Assembly: GCA_945897655.1 (NCBI GenBank)
Contig: CAMDHB010000217.1
Location: forward strand, 1 to 6,273
Direction: 5' to 3'
Length of the DNA stretch: 6,273 nt
DNA from: Pseudorhodobacter antarcticus
GTDB taxonomy: Bacteria > Pseudomonadota > Alphaproteobacteria > Rhodobacterales > Rhodobacteraceae
Positions 5,654 to 6,273 of this stretch are shown here, in pieces. Position 1 is the first letter of the stretch; each line of letters opens with the position of its first letter. The notes below the pieces were generated by a model. That model saw only the letters and a list, made by a program, of their open reading frames with translations. It had not been told where the DNA came from and made no database searches. The translations under genes and the position numbers were made by a program.

Positions 5654-6273
5654 TCATTCGAACACGGCCCGGGGGAGATAAAGGCCGACACCGGCCTGTA
5701 GGCATGCATCGGGGGCAGGCCGCGCGTGGCGCAAAGATGGTCGATCATTGTCGAAACGGCGTTCCGTGCCCCAGACATCCGATCAGGGCAGCTGCCGGTG
5801 GTAACCTCATACCCCTTTGTGTCAAGACGGATGGTCACCGGGCCCGGGGTGGTGAAACTGGGGGTTTTCAGGTTGGCACCTTTCATCAAGTCCAGCGTCA
5901 GAGCTACGTCCATCGGACTTTAGGTGGCGGCACGGCAGACCTCGCCGTCGCCCTTGGCCGCATGGGTGTCGCCTACGGTGAGCAGGGCCCCGGCAACTTC
6001 GATTGGCAGGTAAAGCGTTGTTCCAGCAGCCAGTTCGCGAATGCCCAGATTGTCCCCAAAGCGACGGTGCGACACGACGGAATGCAGGCCTGGGGCCGTA
6101 GGGGCACAGCCGATGGTGCCCGCAAAGGGTTTCAGCGGCACGCAGGCATGTTTTCCATAATGGGTCAAAGGACCACATAAGCAACGCCGGGTCGTTGAAC
6201 AGATCGGCCAACAGACCAAAGCCAAAGGATACCCGCCGTCTATCCCCAAAAGGAGGGGGCAAAGCTGTCAATC
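5654..6273 (-). pseudogene. Broken formamidase/acetamidase (FmdA/AmdA family), 5' end outside the window
   Basis: The family hydrolyses short-chain amides to ammonia and an acid. Reading down the minus strand, IDSFAPSFWG is followed by a TAG (6240-6242) where relatives have Trp. The text then shifts frame to GFGLLADLFNDPALLMWSFD (about 6223-6164), and shifts again near 6147-6163 to VPLKPFAGTIGCAP. From there a long clean stretch follows, including LAAGTTLYLPIEVAGALLTV and GDTHAAKGDGEVC, until a TAA at 5920-5922 in place of the Glu in the family's ESPMDVAL. It resumes with MDVALTLDLMKGANLKTP and continues to about 5685. The conserved segment around GDLRISEIVDMPNW is deleted, and the typical C-terminus RAVFE with TGA (5654-5656) is found in a shifted frame. 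Two nonsense codons, at least three frame changes and a deletion make this a pseudogene. Confidence 0.9.

Noticed and set aside
4402..6273. Frameshifts as sequencing errors in otherwise working genes
   Set aside because: The region has several stops, frame changes, large internal deletions and a destroyed ABC signature, while the adjacent 3.8 kb is free of any such faults. Real decay is the simpler explanation.
4834..6273. A transposon or insertion sequence as the cause of gene breakage
   Set aside because: No transposase fragment or terminal inverted repeats were seen between the pieces. The junctions look like simple deletions and point changes.

Overview
The window looks like a GC-rich alphaproteobacterial chromosome segment, most plausibly Rhodobacterales/Rhodobacteraceae. 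This is judged from codon usage, the protein flavour, and a set of TCGA-centred intergenic palindromes. Every recognisable gene is on the minus strand, so the genes read from high to low coordinates.

The window has two contrasting halves. Positions 372-4192 hold an intact, tightly packed four-gene operon in the order FAD subunit, [2Fe-2S] subunit, molybdopterin large subunit, MoaD/ThiS-like small protein. The first three are the subunits of a xanthine-dehydrogenase/CO-dehydrogenase-family molybdenum hydroxylase. They are joined by two 4-base ATGA overlaps, and the fourth gene starts one base after the large-subunit stop. All expected iron-sulfur cysteines and the catalytic glutamate of the large subunit are present, so the enzyme should be functional. 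The active-site loop is not that of CO dehydrogenase, and the substrate cannot be named. Electrons would pass from the substrate at the Mo site through the two [2Fe-2S] clusters to FAD. The small protein ends in Gly-Gly like a sulfur carrier, which suggests a link to molybdenum-cofactor sulfur chemistry.

Positions 4402-6273, upstream of the operon, are a gene graveyard on the same strand. It holds remnants of a formamidase/acetamidase (nonsense codons, frameshifts, a C-terminal deletion) and then pieces of a dipeptide-type ABC importer: a probable solute-binding protein, a DppC-like permease C-terminus, a DppD-like/permease scrap, and a DppF-like ATPase lacking its Walker A region and carrying a ruined signature motif. 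The order is that of an amidase plus peptide/amide ABC uptake operon that has decayed and been compressed by deletions.

Positions 1-371, downstream of the operon, contain no gene I can support. They hold a striking cluster of three perfect palindromes in tandem (156-223), all with a TCGA centre, then a separate 14-bp palindrome (315-328), and a hairpin directly after the last stop codon (349-367). No RNA genes, CRISPR array or intact mobile element were seen.
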